DNA from: Shewanella intestini
GTDB taxonomy: Bacteria; Pseudomonadota; Gammaproteobacteria; Enterobacterales; Shewanellaceae
DNA: 64,000 nucleotides
Assembly: GCF_018221465.1 (NCBI RefSeq)
Contig: NZ_JAAIKR010000012.1
Coordinates: forward strand, 62,001-126,000
Direction of reading: 5' to 3'
Shown: one piece after another, positions 11,477 to 21,066 of the stretch
Numbering within the stretch: the first letter of the stretch is position 1
Layout of the letters: each line of letters starts with the position of its first letter
The notes under the pieces: model-generated
Databases searched by the model: none
Seen by the model: the letters and a program-made list of their open reading frames with translations, nothing else
What the model was told of the DNA's origin: nothing
Program-made: the position numbers and the translations under genes

Positions 11477-14400
11477 CTATTGTCTAATTTCACGCCAGTA
11501 AATAATTCGGTCGTGACCTCGATAACGACCAAAGAAAGCACTGGCTTGTGGATCAGACAACACATTAGGTGACAAGCTGTCCCAATTCCAATACCACTGC
11601 AACCAATTGTCGACAGCCAGCGATGACATAACTTGACCACGGTAATTGTTACTGCCTACATTTTGCCACAATAACTGGCCTTGGCCATTAAGCACTTGTG
11701 CCGACTGAGCGCTGCGTTGCACCGTTTCATTGACGCCTAGTGCAGGCGCGTAAGTGGTGCCAGACGATAAACTACCGCTAATCACCGAGCAATTGTCATT
11801 ACTACTGGTTTGCCAAGTGCTGCCATCCCAATATTGCGCCGTGACTGGCATCGTTAAGGTTTCGTTTTCAGGGCCGTAAGTGTTTGCTAATACCACTCGC
11901 CCTTGACGTAAATCTTGAGTACTAATGCGCTTGGCGGTGCAGGTATTACTTGGGGTGGTACAATTACCCGCGGTATTAGCGCGCATATCAGGATCTGCAA
12001 CATAAGCAAGGTCGCCGTCATTATCAAACACTTTGACCCCAATATCTAAATTGGTAAATGGGCCATCCACATTTGGTGGCGCAATTCGGCTAAAGCTGGC
12101 TTGATAACTGTTGTCAACCGTTGCCACACCGGCCAACCATGAACCTGCATTGATTGGTAATGCACTTAAGCGGCTGCTTAACTCAACGCCGTCATCGTTA
12201 TTTTCGCCCTCTAAGCTGGCTGTGGCCTTAGCAAAGTCCCCAAAATAGTTTTTAGTCACCGCAGAACTGGTGTTTTGCGCGCTAATGTTCATTGCCATTG
12301 GGAAAGGCTGATCCATGTATGAAAACATACCGCAAGCGGGTAACACGCTGGTCCCACTCACCGCAAAACGGGCAGGCACAAAGCGCCCTGTATTACCGGT
12401 TTTCGCTTGAGGAATATTGTAAAAGTCTGACCCTAAATACGTGCTGGGTGATTTTATTGTAAAGTTAAACACCCCAACCTCACTCACCGCTTGCGTTACC
12501 GTATTAAGGTTATTGCCTGCTGCAACATGATCATATTGCGTGTTAGTTAACGCCCCTATTTCACCTGCTGCTGGGGCAACTAGCTCATGGCCAAGCGTCA
12601 TGCCATTGTGGGCATAATTAGGCGTATTAGGGTTATCACAAAAGTTATTGTCGTTATCAGACGTCCACGCTTTTGCGCGCACTTCAATCGGAAACGACTC
12701 GCCGGCATGTTTGTATGCGCTGCAGCTACTGTCGCCACTTGAGCAACTGGCATTGGCCTCTGGTAAACTGGCACATAACCCAACGGGGAAACTCACTACC
12801 TGCTGATTACCTGTCATCACCAGCCCGGCCTCATCACCGCTACCGCTATATTGAGCATCAATTTGAATACGCCCAGCATCAGGGTAGTTAAGGCTAATAT
12901 TGGCCTGACCTTGAGCATTAAAATTAACCGTTAACGGCGTTGCTGCTGTTGGTGATTTACCCACTGAGGTGCCGTCAATAGAAACCGCTGAACTGGCGAC
13001 TAATCCGCTAGTATTAGGATCTATATATGAGCTCCAAAGCGCAAGGCTTTTAGCCTCGTTGGCAAAGGTGGGTACACACTGCAAACTAGCATCATCTTTT
13101 TTCACCGCAGAAATGGTCATAGACAAGGGTTTATTAGCCAGTTTTGCCATATTGCCGTTACTGTCTTTATTGGCGCTGGCAACATCAAACAAAAAGCCAC
13201 TGTCATCAAAGATTAACTGACAATTTGCCACGCTGGCATTACCACCTGAAATGCGGCACAACGTTGGGTTAGTCGGATTAGCCCCGGGGGTCGAATCAGC
13301 CACATCCACGCTCACCATACCCGGCGTGTTGTGGCGCAAACTAAGCGCGATTTGCCCACCGTTAATATTAACTACATTACCGCCAACCCAACCGCCACCA
13401 CCCGGAATGCTTGCTGGAGATAAATTCGCGGTAATCGCATCAGGCACTAGCTGGCTACAACTGCTATTGGCACAGGCTTTTAGGATTAAGGTTTCAGGCG
13501 CACATGTTAGTCCACCGCCGCTGTGGTCAAACTCAAAATGGTCAATCACCACCCCAACAGGTGTCGATTCAAAGGCCATAAAGCTGTAATTTTCCCAAAC
13601 ATGACGACGGTCGGTATCGCGGTAAGTGTCTTCATCAACAGCCATACTCACCACATTACTCGTTAACTGACAACGCCTTAACCAACCACCATCTCCGCCT
13701 CTGCGGCTGTTTTTACCCGCAACGAATATCGGCGGGGAAGTAAAACCAGAAAGAGTGGTGGTGACCCCACATTGATAAGCCAATGATTGAATATTTCCTG
13801 CAGTAAAAGTTTGCGCACCACCAGTAAACTGGTATTGCACATTTTCACCGTTAAGCGCTAACGTACCAGCGCCACTGGCAACGGATAAATAAGCCACTGA
13901 TTCATTTTGAATCTGACCATTACCCAAATTGGCAGGCTGACACGCCCTTGAGTTAGTGCGAACTTCGGAAGTATCTATGGCAATTTCGGGGCCGTTATTA
14001 CTAAATTGCGAGGTCGTAGTGAACCAACAGTTATTATTGTGAGTTTGAATTTGATGCAATAACACATTGTTCGCACTGGGCACGGTAATATCAGTATAAG
14101 GTGAATTACTGCCAAACATCACCTCATCAATATCAACCGTACCCGCCACCAATTGGCTGCCATTACTTAACTCATGCGTACCAGGCGTCACCGCAATCCA
14201 ATGCATTTCAGGCATGTTTTGCGATGGCACATATCGATTATTAGGTGAAGGGGATTCCTCTTGTGTCCAACTAAACCCTGTTGCGGTTGGCGTACCGACC
14301 AAAAAAGCCGATGCAGGGCCGTCATTATTACTATTGGTTTCAGACACGGTAGGCATTAAAAAGACTAACGGTGTCACTCCTGCTGGAAATGGCGAGTCAA

Positions 14401-15310
14401 AAGTCACCGTGCCGTTGCTCGTTTTACCGTATTGAATATGAAAGGGTGTTGTAGGATTTTTTATATCGTTGATAACGCTTTGATCACTAATCTCAAGTTT
14501 TCCAGCGGTGATACGGCCATAAAATTCACTTTTATTATGAATGACGATATTGCCATCAGCATATAAGTAACCATTAAAGTCGACACCGCTGTTATTGAAG
14601 TTAATGTTATTGTAGGCAATCATTGTAAAGCGGCTATCAGCGTTTTGTTTAACCTTAAACGAACCATTTACCTGAATCGATTGATTCACAAAAAAACGCA
14701 CATCACCAGACACATTAAACGTAGGCGTACCACCCTGAATTTCTAATGCGTCAACCCAATAATCACCTGCGGGTAAATTTACCACCGAATTACTATTTAA
14801 AATTAAACGTTTAATTCGGTATTCTTGTCGTGTTGATGCGAAAGTTAACTCACAGCCACTTTTATCTAAAATCAATGTACCAAATTCATTTTCTGCAGGT
14901 CCCAAATTATCACTTGCAGTACATCGCCCCCAATCAATATTGGTTGTACCGGAACTGCTAAGAAATTTATTCTCATTGCGGTTCAAATTAAAACCATTGA
15001 TATCTGAGCCGGTAATTTCACAATACGTATATCCACCAGCGCCATCATCACATGTATTGTTTTGCATCCCATTAGTTTTATTACTGCTACAAAATGGCAG
15101 CGATTGACCATTGGTACCATTAATTTGGCCGTTAAATATCACTAACTGGGTGCCATTATTATTCCGACAAGATGCAGTATTACTGTGATGACCTTGGACC
15201 ACATTAGGGAAGTAGGTATCATAATCAATATCTTCAAATGCAAGCGCTGAACCTGTTGTTAGCAACGCTATCGCGCACATTAATACTTGGCTAAACCATC
15301 TAATTCCCAC
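11477..15310 (-). CDS. mshQ: MSHA biogenesis protein MshQ
   Basis: MshQ is a very large secreted or cell-surface protein of the mannose-sensitive haemagglutinin type IV pilus locus, probably an adhesin-like tip component, with no known enzymatic role. It has 1277 residues with a signal peptide of about 24 residues (cleavage after GSALA). There are many Asn/Ser/Gly-rich beta-type segments and cysteine pairs. The C-terminal DUF6701-type region ends in SAFFGRYRGHDRIIYWREI, a recognisable MshQ ending. It overlaps mshP by 11 bases. The middle contains an H-type polymer domain (about 540-620, RRCQLTSNVVSM) typical of secreted adhesion proteins. Confidence 0.9.
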   Translation of the reverse strand: MGIRWFSQVLMCAIALLTTGSALAFEDIDYDTYFPNVVQGHHSNTASCRNNNGTQLVIFNGQINGTNGQSLPFCSSNKTNGMQNNTCDDGAGGYTYCEITGSDINGFNLNRNENKFLSSSGTTNIDWGRCTASDNLGPAENEFGTLILDKSGCELTFASTRQEYRIKRLILNSNSVVNLPAGDYWVDALEIQGGTPTFNVSGDVRFFVNQSIQVNGSFKVKQNADSRFTMIAYNNINFNNSGVDFNGYLYADGNIVIHNKSEFYGRITAGKLEISDQSVINDIKNPTTPFHIQYGKTSNGTVTFDSPFPAGVTPLVFLMPTVSETNSNNDGPASAFLVGTPTATGFSWTQEESPSPNNRYVPSQNMPEMHWIAVTPGTHELSNGSQLVAGTVDIDEVMFGSNSPYTDITVPSANNVLLHQIQTHNNNCWFTTTSQFSNNGPEIAIDTSEVRTNSRACQPANLGNGQIQNESVAYLSVASGAGTLALNGENVQYQFTGGAQTFTAGNIQSLAYQCGVTTTLSGFTSPPIFVAGKNSRRGGDGGWLRRCQLTSNVVSMAVDEDTYRDTDRRHVWENYSFMAFESTPVGVVIDHFEFDHSGGGLTCAPETLILKACANSSCSQLVPDAITANLSPASIPGGGGWVGGNVVNINGGQIALSLRHNTPGMVSVDVADSTPGANPTNPTLCRISGGNASVANCQLIFDDSGFLFDVASANKDSNGNMAKLANKPLSMTISAVKKDDASLQCVPTFANEAKSLALWSSYIDPNTSGLVASSAVSIDGTSVGKSPTAATPLTVNFNAQGQANISLNYPDAGRIQIDAQYSGSGDEAGLVMTGNQQVVSFPVGLCASLPEANASCSSGDSSCSAYKHAGESFPIEVRAKAWTSDNDNNFCDNPNTPNYAHNGMTLGHELVAPAAGEIGALTNTQYDHVAAGNNLNTVTQAVSEVGVFNFTIKSPSTYLGSDFYNIPQAKTGNTGRFVPARFAVSGTSVLPACGMFSYMDQPFPMAMNISAQNTSSAVTKNYFGDFAKATASLEGENNDDGVELSSRLSALPINAGSWLAGVATVDNSYQASFSRIAPPNVDGPFTNLDIGVKVFDNDGDLAYVADPDMRANTAGNCTTPSNTCTAKRISTQDLRQGRVVLANTYGPENETLTMPVTAQYWDGSTWQTSSNDNCSVISGSLSSGTTYAPALGVNETVQRSAQSAQVLNGQGQLLWQNVGSNNYRGQVMSSLAVDNWLQWYWNWDSLSPNVLSDPQASAFFGRYRGHDRIIYWREIRQ

Positions 15311-15743
15311 GCGCTTCTACCTCCACTTGCCGATTGACTCGTAAGCAATCTGTCGTGCTATCGCTGCCGCATCCTCCGGTTTCGCAACTGGCATTACTAT
15401 TAATAGTAAATTGCGAACGAGTGCCTACCGTGACCATCTTACAACTGATTGTCACGCTACAACCGTGAAAACCGACGCTATTAGGTGGCGTCCACGACGT
15501 AGAAACACTGCTGCAATCTTGAGGGACACCATTAACAGGAAACAATTGCGCTAATGCGGCATCAGCACCACTGTTAGCCGAGTTGAACGCCCGAGCCCCC
15601 CACACTTCCATAGAAAAAGACTCATCGGCATCGTCCACAATACGCAGCAAACTTGCTGCCAATAAGAACATGACAATAATGACAAATATACCAATGATTA
15701 ACGCACTGCCTTGCTGCGTCTTGCTGCTGCGACTATGGAACAT
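15300..15743 (-). CDS. mshP: MSHA biogenesis protein MshP (PilX-like)
   Basis: MshP is a minor pilin-like inner-membrane protein of the MSHA system, resembling PilX/GspK-type priming subunits. This 147-residue protein has a hydrophobic N-terminal helix after QQGSALIIGIFVIIVMF, lacking the usual Glu at +5. The periplasmic part carries a disulfide-rich tail with CETGGCGSDSTTDC. Start and stop overlap mshO and mshQ by 11 bases each, so the genes are probably translated as one unit. Confidence 0.88.
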   Translation of the reverse strand: MFHSRSSKTQQGSALIIGIFVIIVMFLLAASLLRIVDDADESFSMEVWGARAFNSANSGADAALAQLFPVNGVPQDCSSVSTSWTPPNSVGFHGCSVTISCKMVTVGTRSQFTINSNASCETGGCGSDSTTDCLRVNRQVEVEARGN

Positions 15744-16581
15744 TAATCACCTGCACCTGATGTTGATATTGAAACGTTTCACCGTTAACACTAAACCGAG
15801 GTTGAACATGTACCAAAGCATTCGTCACTAAGTTAGACGGCGTTAAAATAATGGCGGGTTCTATAGAAAAAGTATTGGTGACATTTTGCGCCAATAACTG
15901 CCCCGAGCCCATGCTGGCAGGGGTGGGCTGTGAGGTTTGATAACCGTAATTTTGATAAATTTTTAAATCAGCTTGTTCGGCTAACGCGCCGCGCACAAAA
16001 CAATAACTAATCGGTTGCTGGGCAAAGTATATGCGCTTAAGGGGAGAATCCTCGCTAAAGCGGATACGACTTGCAAAGTTAATCGTCAGCTCATCTCCTG
16101 CTACTGCACTGCTTTGCACGCTAAAACGTTTCGCGGTTGTGCCACTTGGATTATATACCTCAGCTTCAGTAAGCGGATAAAGCAGCACTTGATCGCCACC
16201 AGCGACGGAAGATGCCCCATTAAAAACGGTCATACTTGTCGCCGTAGGCTGCGGAGCAATTGGGGCAGTAATATAGCTGCTACTTGCTAATATCGGTACA
16301 AATTCAATGCATTGATACAAGCCACTTGAGTCGGTTGTTAATCTTAGGCTATTGGGCACGGCATTGCGTAAATCACGAGTCATGCGCTCAATACCGTAAC
16401 GACTTTGGCTTAACACTTGATCCACCGAGCTCGATTCAACAAAAATGCGCGTGCCAAAAATAACAAAACTACTCACACCAACCACTAAAATACCTAAGAT
16501 TAAGATAACCGTAACCATCTCAATTAAGGTAAAACCCACCTGTTTAAGGGGATGTAAACGAGGGGAATGCGTTAAGGCCAT
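15733..16581 (-). CDS. mshO: MSHA minor pilin MshO (PilW-like)
   Basis: MshO is a type IV minor pilin that helps initiate pilus assembly at the inner membrane. This 282-residue protein has a class III signal with the cleavage context VGFTLIEMV (Glu at +5), followed by a 20-residue hydrophobic helix. The PilW-like region SRYGIERMTRDLRNAVPNSL comes next. The stop and start overlap neighbouring msh genes, and it begins one base inside the mshD stop. Confidence 0.92.
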   Translation of the reverse strand: MALTHSPRLHPLKQVGFTLIEMVTVILILGILVVGVSSFVIFGTRIFVESSSVDQVLSQSRYGIERMTRDLRNAVPNSLRLTTDSSGLYQCIEFVPILASSSYITAPIAPQPTATSMTVFNGASSVAGGDQVLLYPLTEAEVYNPSGTTAKRFSVQSSAVAGDELTINFASRIRFSEDSPLKRIYFAQQPISYCFVRGALAEQADLKIYQNYGYQTSQPTPASMGSGQLLAQNVTNTFSIEPAIILTPSNLVTNALVHVQPRFSVNGETFQYQHQVQVINVP

Positions 16582-17102
16582 TAGTAATTACTCCTCACCG
16601 ATTGATAAGTAATCACTTCATTGTTAGGGGTTGTCACGGTAACGGTGATCAGTTTGGCGGCTTTAGTGGCAGGAACCACATATGCTACGCTCACTTCAAG
16701 ACCAAAGTTAGGATAATGATCAAGGTAAGTATCTGATGAATCGAACATATTGCTGTTTATCGTTAAGCCTTGGTAATCATCAACATCATTATAGTCATTA
16801 CGCCCTTCACCTGTTTCATGGCCAAGCGTGTCTGAACAAGCTAACAGCCCTGTGATTCCACATGCTGGTGTGCCGCCATTAGGGTTGGTATTTTGATCAT
16901 AACGCTTCCCCCAAATCTCATTCATTACCGAATGTGCTAACTCAGCTGAGCGCACCCGCTGTAAGGTTTGTGCCGCGCGATCGGCTTGCGGAAATAACAT
17001 GCTGGTCATCATCACTAGCGCAATGCTGAGCACCAACATACCAATGACCAGTTCAATTAACGTAAACCCGTTTTCACTAGGGTTAACTCGCTTAAAGCGC
17101 AT
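16581..17102 (-). CDS. mshD: MSHA minor pilin MshD (PilV-like)
   Basis: MshD is a minor type IV pilin cleaved and N-methylated by the prepilin peptidase. This 173-residue protein carries the motif NGFTLIELVIGMLVLSIAL near residues 11-29 and a globular domain with two cysteines (PACGITGLLACSD), as expected for a disulfide-stabilised pseudopilin. It overlaps mshC by 11 bases and mshO by one base. Confidence 0.92.
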   Translation of the reverse strand: MRFKRVNPSENGFTLIELVIGMLVLSIALVMMTSMLFPQADRAAQTLQRVRSAELAHSVMNEIWGKRYDQNTNPNGGTPACGITGLLACSDTLGHETGEGRNDYNDVDDYQGLTINSNMFDSSDTYLDHYPNFGLEVSVAYVVPATKAAKLITVTVTTPNNEVITYQSVRSNY

Positions 17103-17589
17103 GAATATATCCTTCAGAACTGACAGCTATTTTAACGGTGTCACTGGCCGACACGGTGAAACAATCACCATTACAATTAGGCGCAATAACCCGCCCTAAT
17201 GAATCAAAGCTTACCGAGAATGTTTGGCTATTATTACTTGTAAGCGCAATTTGCGCGCTACCGTCAAGGCGATGAGCTTCATCGGCTCTAACCAGTCCGG
17301 TGCATTGATTACCTGCGCGGCCACTGTATTGGCGTAATTGATACTGACTGCTGCTAACGTCAATGGCATAACAACGGTCAGAATTATTCATCGCGCGCCA
17401 TTGTGCTTGACGCAACTCAGAAATAAACTCATTGCGTAACGTAAATGCACTGTAGGTGGTATCTGAAAAAAGGCGCGGCAAAACAACCACCGAAATAATA
17501 CCAATCAACAAAATGGTGGTGACTAACTCAACAAGGCTAACACCTTGTTGGCGACTTTTTGATCTAAAATGGATAAACGTTAGCTTCAT
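17092..17589 (-). CDS. mshC: MSHA minor pilin MshC (GspH/FimT-like)
   Basis: MshC is a minor type IV pilin with a GspH-like globular domain. I place the start at the ATG at 17589 (MKLTFIHFRSKSRQQG), giving 165 residues. The longer frame to 17697 adds basic residues not found in prepilins, and an AAAGGG ribosome site precedes 17589. The prepilin peptidase site reads QQG/VSLVELV with Glu at +5, followed by the hydrophobic helix. Two cysteine pairs (CYAID/CTGLV and CNGDC) lie in the head. It is the first msh gene here. The major pilin gene mshA would normally sit just upstream but is not present. Confidence 0.9.
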   Translation of the reverse strand: MKLTFIHFRSKSRQQGVSLVELVTTILLIGIISVVVLPRLFSDTTYSAFTLRNEFISELRQAQWRAMNNSDRCYAIDVSSSQYQLRQYSGRAGNQCTGLVRADEAHRLDGSAQIALTSNNSQTFSVSFDSLGRVIAPNCNGDCFTVSASDTVKIAVSSEGYIHAL

Positions 17590-17853
17590 TTTGCCCTTTC
17601 TTGCAGGCTTTATGCACAAAAACAGCCTGTTAAACTTGTACTTAGTATGGCAAATTAATCGTACTTTTGTCTGCTTAAATATTGATTTCGTTTGCAAAGA
17701 CGCCCATATATTCTTGATTAAATCACCACAAATAACTTTCGTTAGTCAGCCCGAGCAACGCATCCTCAGCAGACAAGCAACTCAAATAGCGATAGTATTC
17801 ATTATCTGTGCCTAACCAGGTCAAATTCAAGTTGATTAAAAACAAGGTGATAG
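17590..17853. other. Gap upstream of mshC where mshA would be expected
   Basis: This 264-base divergent intergenic region holds no pilin-like coding frame on either strand. CAGGCT near 17603 and AGCCTG near 17624 can pair, possibly a leftover terminator or attenuator. The plus-strand gene at 17854 is preceded by AAGGTGATAG, a workable ribosome site. Promoters for mshC and for the binding protein must share this region. I could not assign their boxes. Confidence 0.35.
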
Positions 17854-18798
17854 ATGAAAAAACTGCTCTGTTATTGCTCAATTTTCATGTTCAACCTCAG
17901 CCTCATTAATACGGCTTGGGCGCTTGATATCGTGATCCTTAATAAGCCCAGTTCAAACAATGACGCCCGCTACAATTATACCCATGATTTATTAACGTTA
18001 GTGATGGAGCAGACGGCTGAGCAATATGGCGCAGCGGATATCCATAACGCCCCCATTGCCATGACCCGTAACCGCACGCTTGCCGAACTAAAAAGCGGTA
18101 AACTCATCAACGTTATGCCACAAGTTTCAAGTAAAGAATGGGACCAACAACTATTGGCCGTTAACATCCCTATTCGTAAAGGTATCCAAGGCTTTAGGGT
18201 CTTCATCATCCGCTCCTCCGATAGCAACCTATTGCCCTCAATCAGTAATCTGCAACAATTAAAATCAATCCCCACAGGGGCGATGCATTCTTGGTCGGCA
18301 TATCAAATTATGAAATATAATGGCTTTAAAATGGTGAATGGTGCTAACTATGACGGTTTATTCCACATGCTAATCAAACAGCGTTTTGATACCTTTAGCC
18401 GCGGAATTAATGAAGTTTATCAAGAGATTGACTCAAGAGAGCAGCAATATCCTCAACTAATGATTGATGAGTCTACGCTAGTGTACATGCCTTTACCGAC
18501 GGTATTTTATGTTTCACCTAATGCCCCAAAACTCGCCGAGCGCATTGAAAAAGGGTTAATGTCGATAATGGAAAACGGCATTTTTGATGACTTTTTCTAT
18601 CAACATTTTTGCCCCATATTAATCAAAAGCAAATTATCACAGCGACAGTTATTTGAACTGGAAAATCCGATGCTAAACGCTGACTTTTTGCAGCAAGCAA
18701 AAGCTAACCATTGGCTACTTGACCCAAGCCAACCCATCAAACAACGCTGCCAAAATTATGTGCAGCCCACCTTGCCAAATCGTCTTCACAACCATTAA
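17854..18798 (+). CDS. Orphan periplasmic substrate-binding (SBP_bac_3-like) protein
   Basis: This 314-residue protein has a clear signal peptide (cleavage after NTAWA, about residue 23), followed by a fold resembling ABC-transporter solute-binding proteins of family 3. No permease or ATPase gene is near, so it may serve as a sensor input or work with a remote transporter. Many Shewanella carry such orphan proteins with unknown ligands. It is convergent with the LysR gene downstream and divergent from mshC. Three cysteines lie at the C-terminus and in the signal region, with no catalytic motif recognisable. Ligand unknown. Confidence 0.75.
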   Translation: MKKLLCYCSIFMFNLSLINTAWALDIVILNKPSSNNDARYNYTHDLLTLVMEQTAEQYGAADIHNAPIAMTRNRTLAELKSGKLINVMPQVSSKEWDQQLLAVNIPIRKGIQGFRVFIIRSSDSNLLPSISNLQQLKSIPTGAMHSWSAYQIMKYNGFKMVNGANYDGLFHMLIKQRFDTFSRGINEVYQEIDSREQQYPQLMIDESTLVYMPLPTVFYVSPNAPKLAERIEKGLMSIMENGIFDDFFYQHFCPILIKSKLSQRQLFELENPMLNADFLQQAKANHWLLDPSQPIKQRCQNYVQPTLPNRLHNH

Positions 18799-18863
18799 CA
18801 GTTAAATGTCGCCATCGTGATGAATATTGCCCCACTTGCTTGTCGCAACGATAAATGATGGTT

Positions 18864-19775
18864 TTATTCTACTTGGCAGTAGCGTTCATAAGGGCGACTT
18901 TCAATCGACTTCATCACATAGTCAATAAAGCGCTGACTAGCTAAACTAATGTAACGCCGCGATGGATAAACCAAAAAACACTTACCCACATAAGGCGGCA
19001 CATCTTCAAACAACCGCACAACCTGACCACGCTCAATATATTGCTGACAATAAGTTAATGGCATCATAGAAATACCTCTACCGCTTAACGTTGCGGCAAG
19101 ACACACTTCTAAGTTATTGACACAGAAGTTACCTGTGACTTTTAACGTCTCGTTAATTCCAAAAGGCACTTCATTGAAAATTTTGCCATTAGGGTAACGA
19201 AATAAAATCAAATTATGCTCAGATAACTCACCCGCTTTAATTGGCCGTCCAGCTTTAGCTAAATAAGCCGGGCTAGCTAAAAAAATCACCGGTTCATCAA
19301 TAATATGGCGCGCCACCATGTCATTCTCGTTAAACGAGTCTTCTAGCATAAATGCTAAATCGATATTGTTACGGATCATATCCTGCGGCTCAGCACTCAC
19401 AATCACCTCAACAGTAATGCTGGGGTTGATATCCATAAACGATAAAATCGCTTCAGTGATATAAATGAGCTCAGGAATAGGAAAAATTAATATCCGTAAA
19501 TGGCCATCAATGTCGGTTTGTTTGTCGGTTAATTCAGCAACGGCTTGCTGCAACGACGTCATAATTTGCAAGCTTTTATCATAGAAATGACTCCCCGATG
19601 CCGTTAACGTCATCGAGCGACTTTGGCGATGAAATAGCTTCACTTTTAACTCATCTTCTAATTGCTGCAACCGCCGACTTAAGGTTGATTTAGGTAAATT
19701 CAGCATATCTGCCGCTTCAACTAAACTGCCGGTTTCAACAATACGATGAAATAAGGTGATATCTTCTGTTTTCAT
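18864..19775 (-). CDS. LysR-family transcriptional regulator
   Basis: LysR-type DNA-binding regulator of 303 residues. The winged helix-turn-helix covers about residues 2-60 (GSLVEAADMLNLPKSTLSRR). The effector-binding domain covers about 90-295 and resembles the AaeR/DmlR-like subgroup. The gene is divergent from the RND efflux pair starting at 19987. A perfect 11-base-arm palindrome lies between them, so it probably controls that pair and itself. The effector is unknown. Confidence 0.9.
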   Translation of the reverse strand: MKTEDITLFHRIVETGSLVEAADMLNLPKSTLSRRLQQLEDELKVKLFHRQSRSMTLTASGSHFYDKSLQIMTSLQQAVAELTDKQTDIDGHLRILIFPIPELIYITEAILSFMDINPSITVEVIVSAEPQDMIRNNIDLAFMLEDSFNENDMVARHIIDEPVIFLASPAYLAKAGRPIKAGELSEHNLILFRYPNGKIFNEVPFGINETLKVTGNFCVNNLEVCLAATLSGRGISMMPLTYCQQYIERGQVVRLFEDVPPYVGKCFLVYPSRRYISLASQRFIDYVMKSIESRPYERYCQVE

Positions 19776-19862
19776 AACCTAGCTAACCCACTAATTTATT
19801 TAAATAAAACTCTTTATCCCACTATATTGGTTTGGGGCATTAATGCGCAAGCATTTAGTTTC

Positions 19863-19891
19863 ATTATTTGGAACTGTCGATTCCAAATAAT
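19863..19891. promoter_or_regulatory. Palindromic operator candidate between LysR gene and RND operon
   Basis: ATTATTTGGAA (19863-19873), a 7-base spacer, then TTCCAAATAAT (19881-19891) form a perfect inverted repeat. It lies about 90 bases from each of two divergent starts. The TTGGAA-N7-TTCCAA core fits the T-N11-A shape of LysR boxes. Binding by the adjacent regulator is inferred. Confidence 0.65.
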
Positions 19892-19986
19892 CCCATTTTA
19901 ATAAACCTTTATAACTGATATGGTTGCGCCCCATTGTAAAATTGCATTGTAATTTAAATCACTACGCTATGTTGAGGCTCAACTAA

Positions 19987-21063
19987 ATGAAATGTCTGTC
20001 ACTGCCATTGTCCATCTTGGTACTTTCTTTATTGATAACTGGATGTCACTCTGAACCAGAAAAACAAGCGGAAATGGTAATACGACCGGTCAAGCTGATA
20101 ACAGTTTCCGACATTAGCACCCAGCCAACTCGAGCCTTTCCTGCTAAAGTTGCGGCAACTAAACAAGCTGACTTGGCATTTCGTGTACCTGGACACTTAG
20201 TTAATTTCAACTTATTTGAAGGCCAGCTCGTCAGCAAGGGCAGCGTATTAGCAAGTCTTGATGATCGCGATGCAAAAAATGCCTTATTAAGCCGCGAAGC
20301 TGACTATGACCTTGCTGAAGCCGACTTTACGCGCAAAGGTGCATTACTAAAAAAAGCCCTTATTTCACCTGCAGAATATGACGCATCAAAAGCCCAATTA
20401 AAGTCAGCCCGCGCCAACCTTGCCAATGCCAAGGACCAACTGAGTTACACCCAGCTTAAAGCTCCATATGACGGCACCATTGCTAAAATCGCCTTAGACA
20501 ATTATCAGATGGTACAAGCCAACCAAACCATTTTAACCATTCAAAAAAACAATACTATCGATGTGGTCATCCAGGTACCCGAGTCACTTGTTAATAGTAT
20601 CAGCCAGCTACAGTTATCCACCATCAACGCCGCACAAGTGTATTTCGCCAACAGCCCTGACACCGCATATGCAATACGTTTAAAAGAACACGCCACTCAG
20701 GTGACACCTGGTACTCAAACTTATGAAGCCGTCTTTACCTTGCCACGACCACAAAAATTAATGGTATTGCCCGGCATGAGCGCCGAAGTGAAACTACACA
20801 TCAACGAGCCTTCACCAGTTAGCGCCGTGGTTCCTACCTCAGCACTAGTAAAACGAGACAGCGACGGCAAAACCATTGTTTGGGTATTTAATCCAACCAC
20901 CAGCACCGTGACAGAACGTATCGTTAATATTGGCAATGTCACCACCAACGGTATTGAAATCATAGAGGGTGTGACCAAAGGCGAACAAATTGTTGTTGCA
21001 GGCGTGCAGTACCTTTCAGCGAATCAAACTGTTAAACCATTGCACTGGCAACGCGGAGTATAA
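19987..21063 (+). CDS. RND efflux periplasmic adaptor (membrane fusion lipoprotein)
   Basis: Membrane fusion protein of an RND exporter, linking the inner-membrane pump to an outer-membrane channel. It has 358 residues, with a lipoprotein signal ending in LLITGC (Cys about residue 20). Barrel-sandwich hybrid halves lie around 55-85 (VPGHLVNFNLFEGQLVSKGSVLA) and 150-185 (YTQLKAPYDGTIAKI), with an alpha hairpin between and beta-barrel and proximal domains after. It is followed 3 bases later by the pump gene. No outer-membrane gene is adjacent, so a TolC-like protein elsewhere is presumably shared. Substrate unknown. Confidence 0.9.
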   Translation: MKCLSLPLSILVLSLLITGCHSEPEKQAEMVIRPVKLITVSDISTQPTRAFPAKVAATKQADLAFRVPGHLVNFNLFEGQLVSKGSVLASLDDRDAKNALLSREADYDLAEADFTRKGALLKKALISPAEYDASKAQLKSARANLANAKDQLSYTQLKAPYDGTIAKIALDNYQMVQANQTILTIQKNNTIDVVIQVPESLVNSISQLQLSTINAAQVYFANSPDTAYAIRLKEHATQVTPGTQTYEAVFTLPRPQKLMVLPGMSAEVKLHINEPSPVSAVVPTSALVKRDSDGKTIVWVFNPTTSTVTERIVNIGNVTTNGIEIIEGVTKGEQIVVAGVQYLSANQTVKPLHWQRGV

Positions 21064-21066
21064 CCC

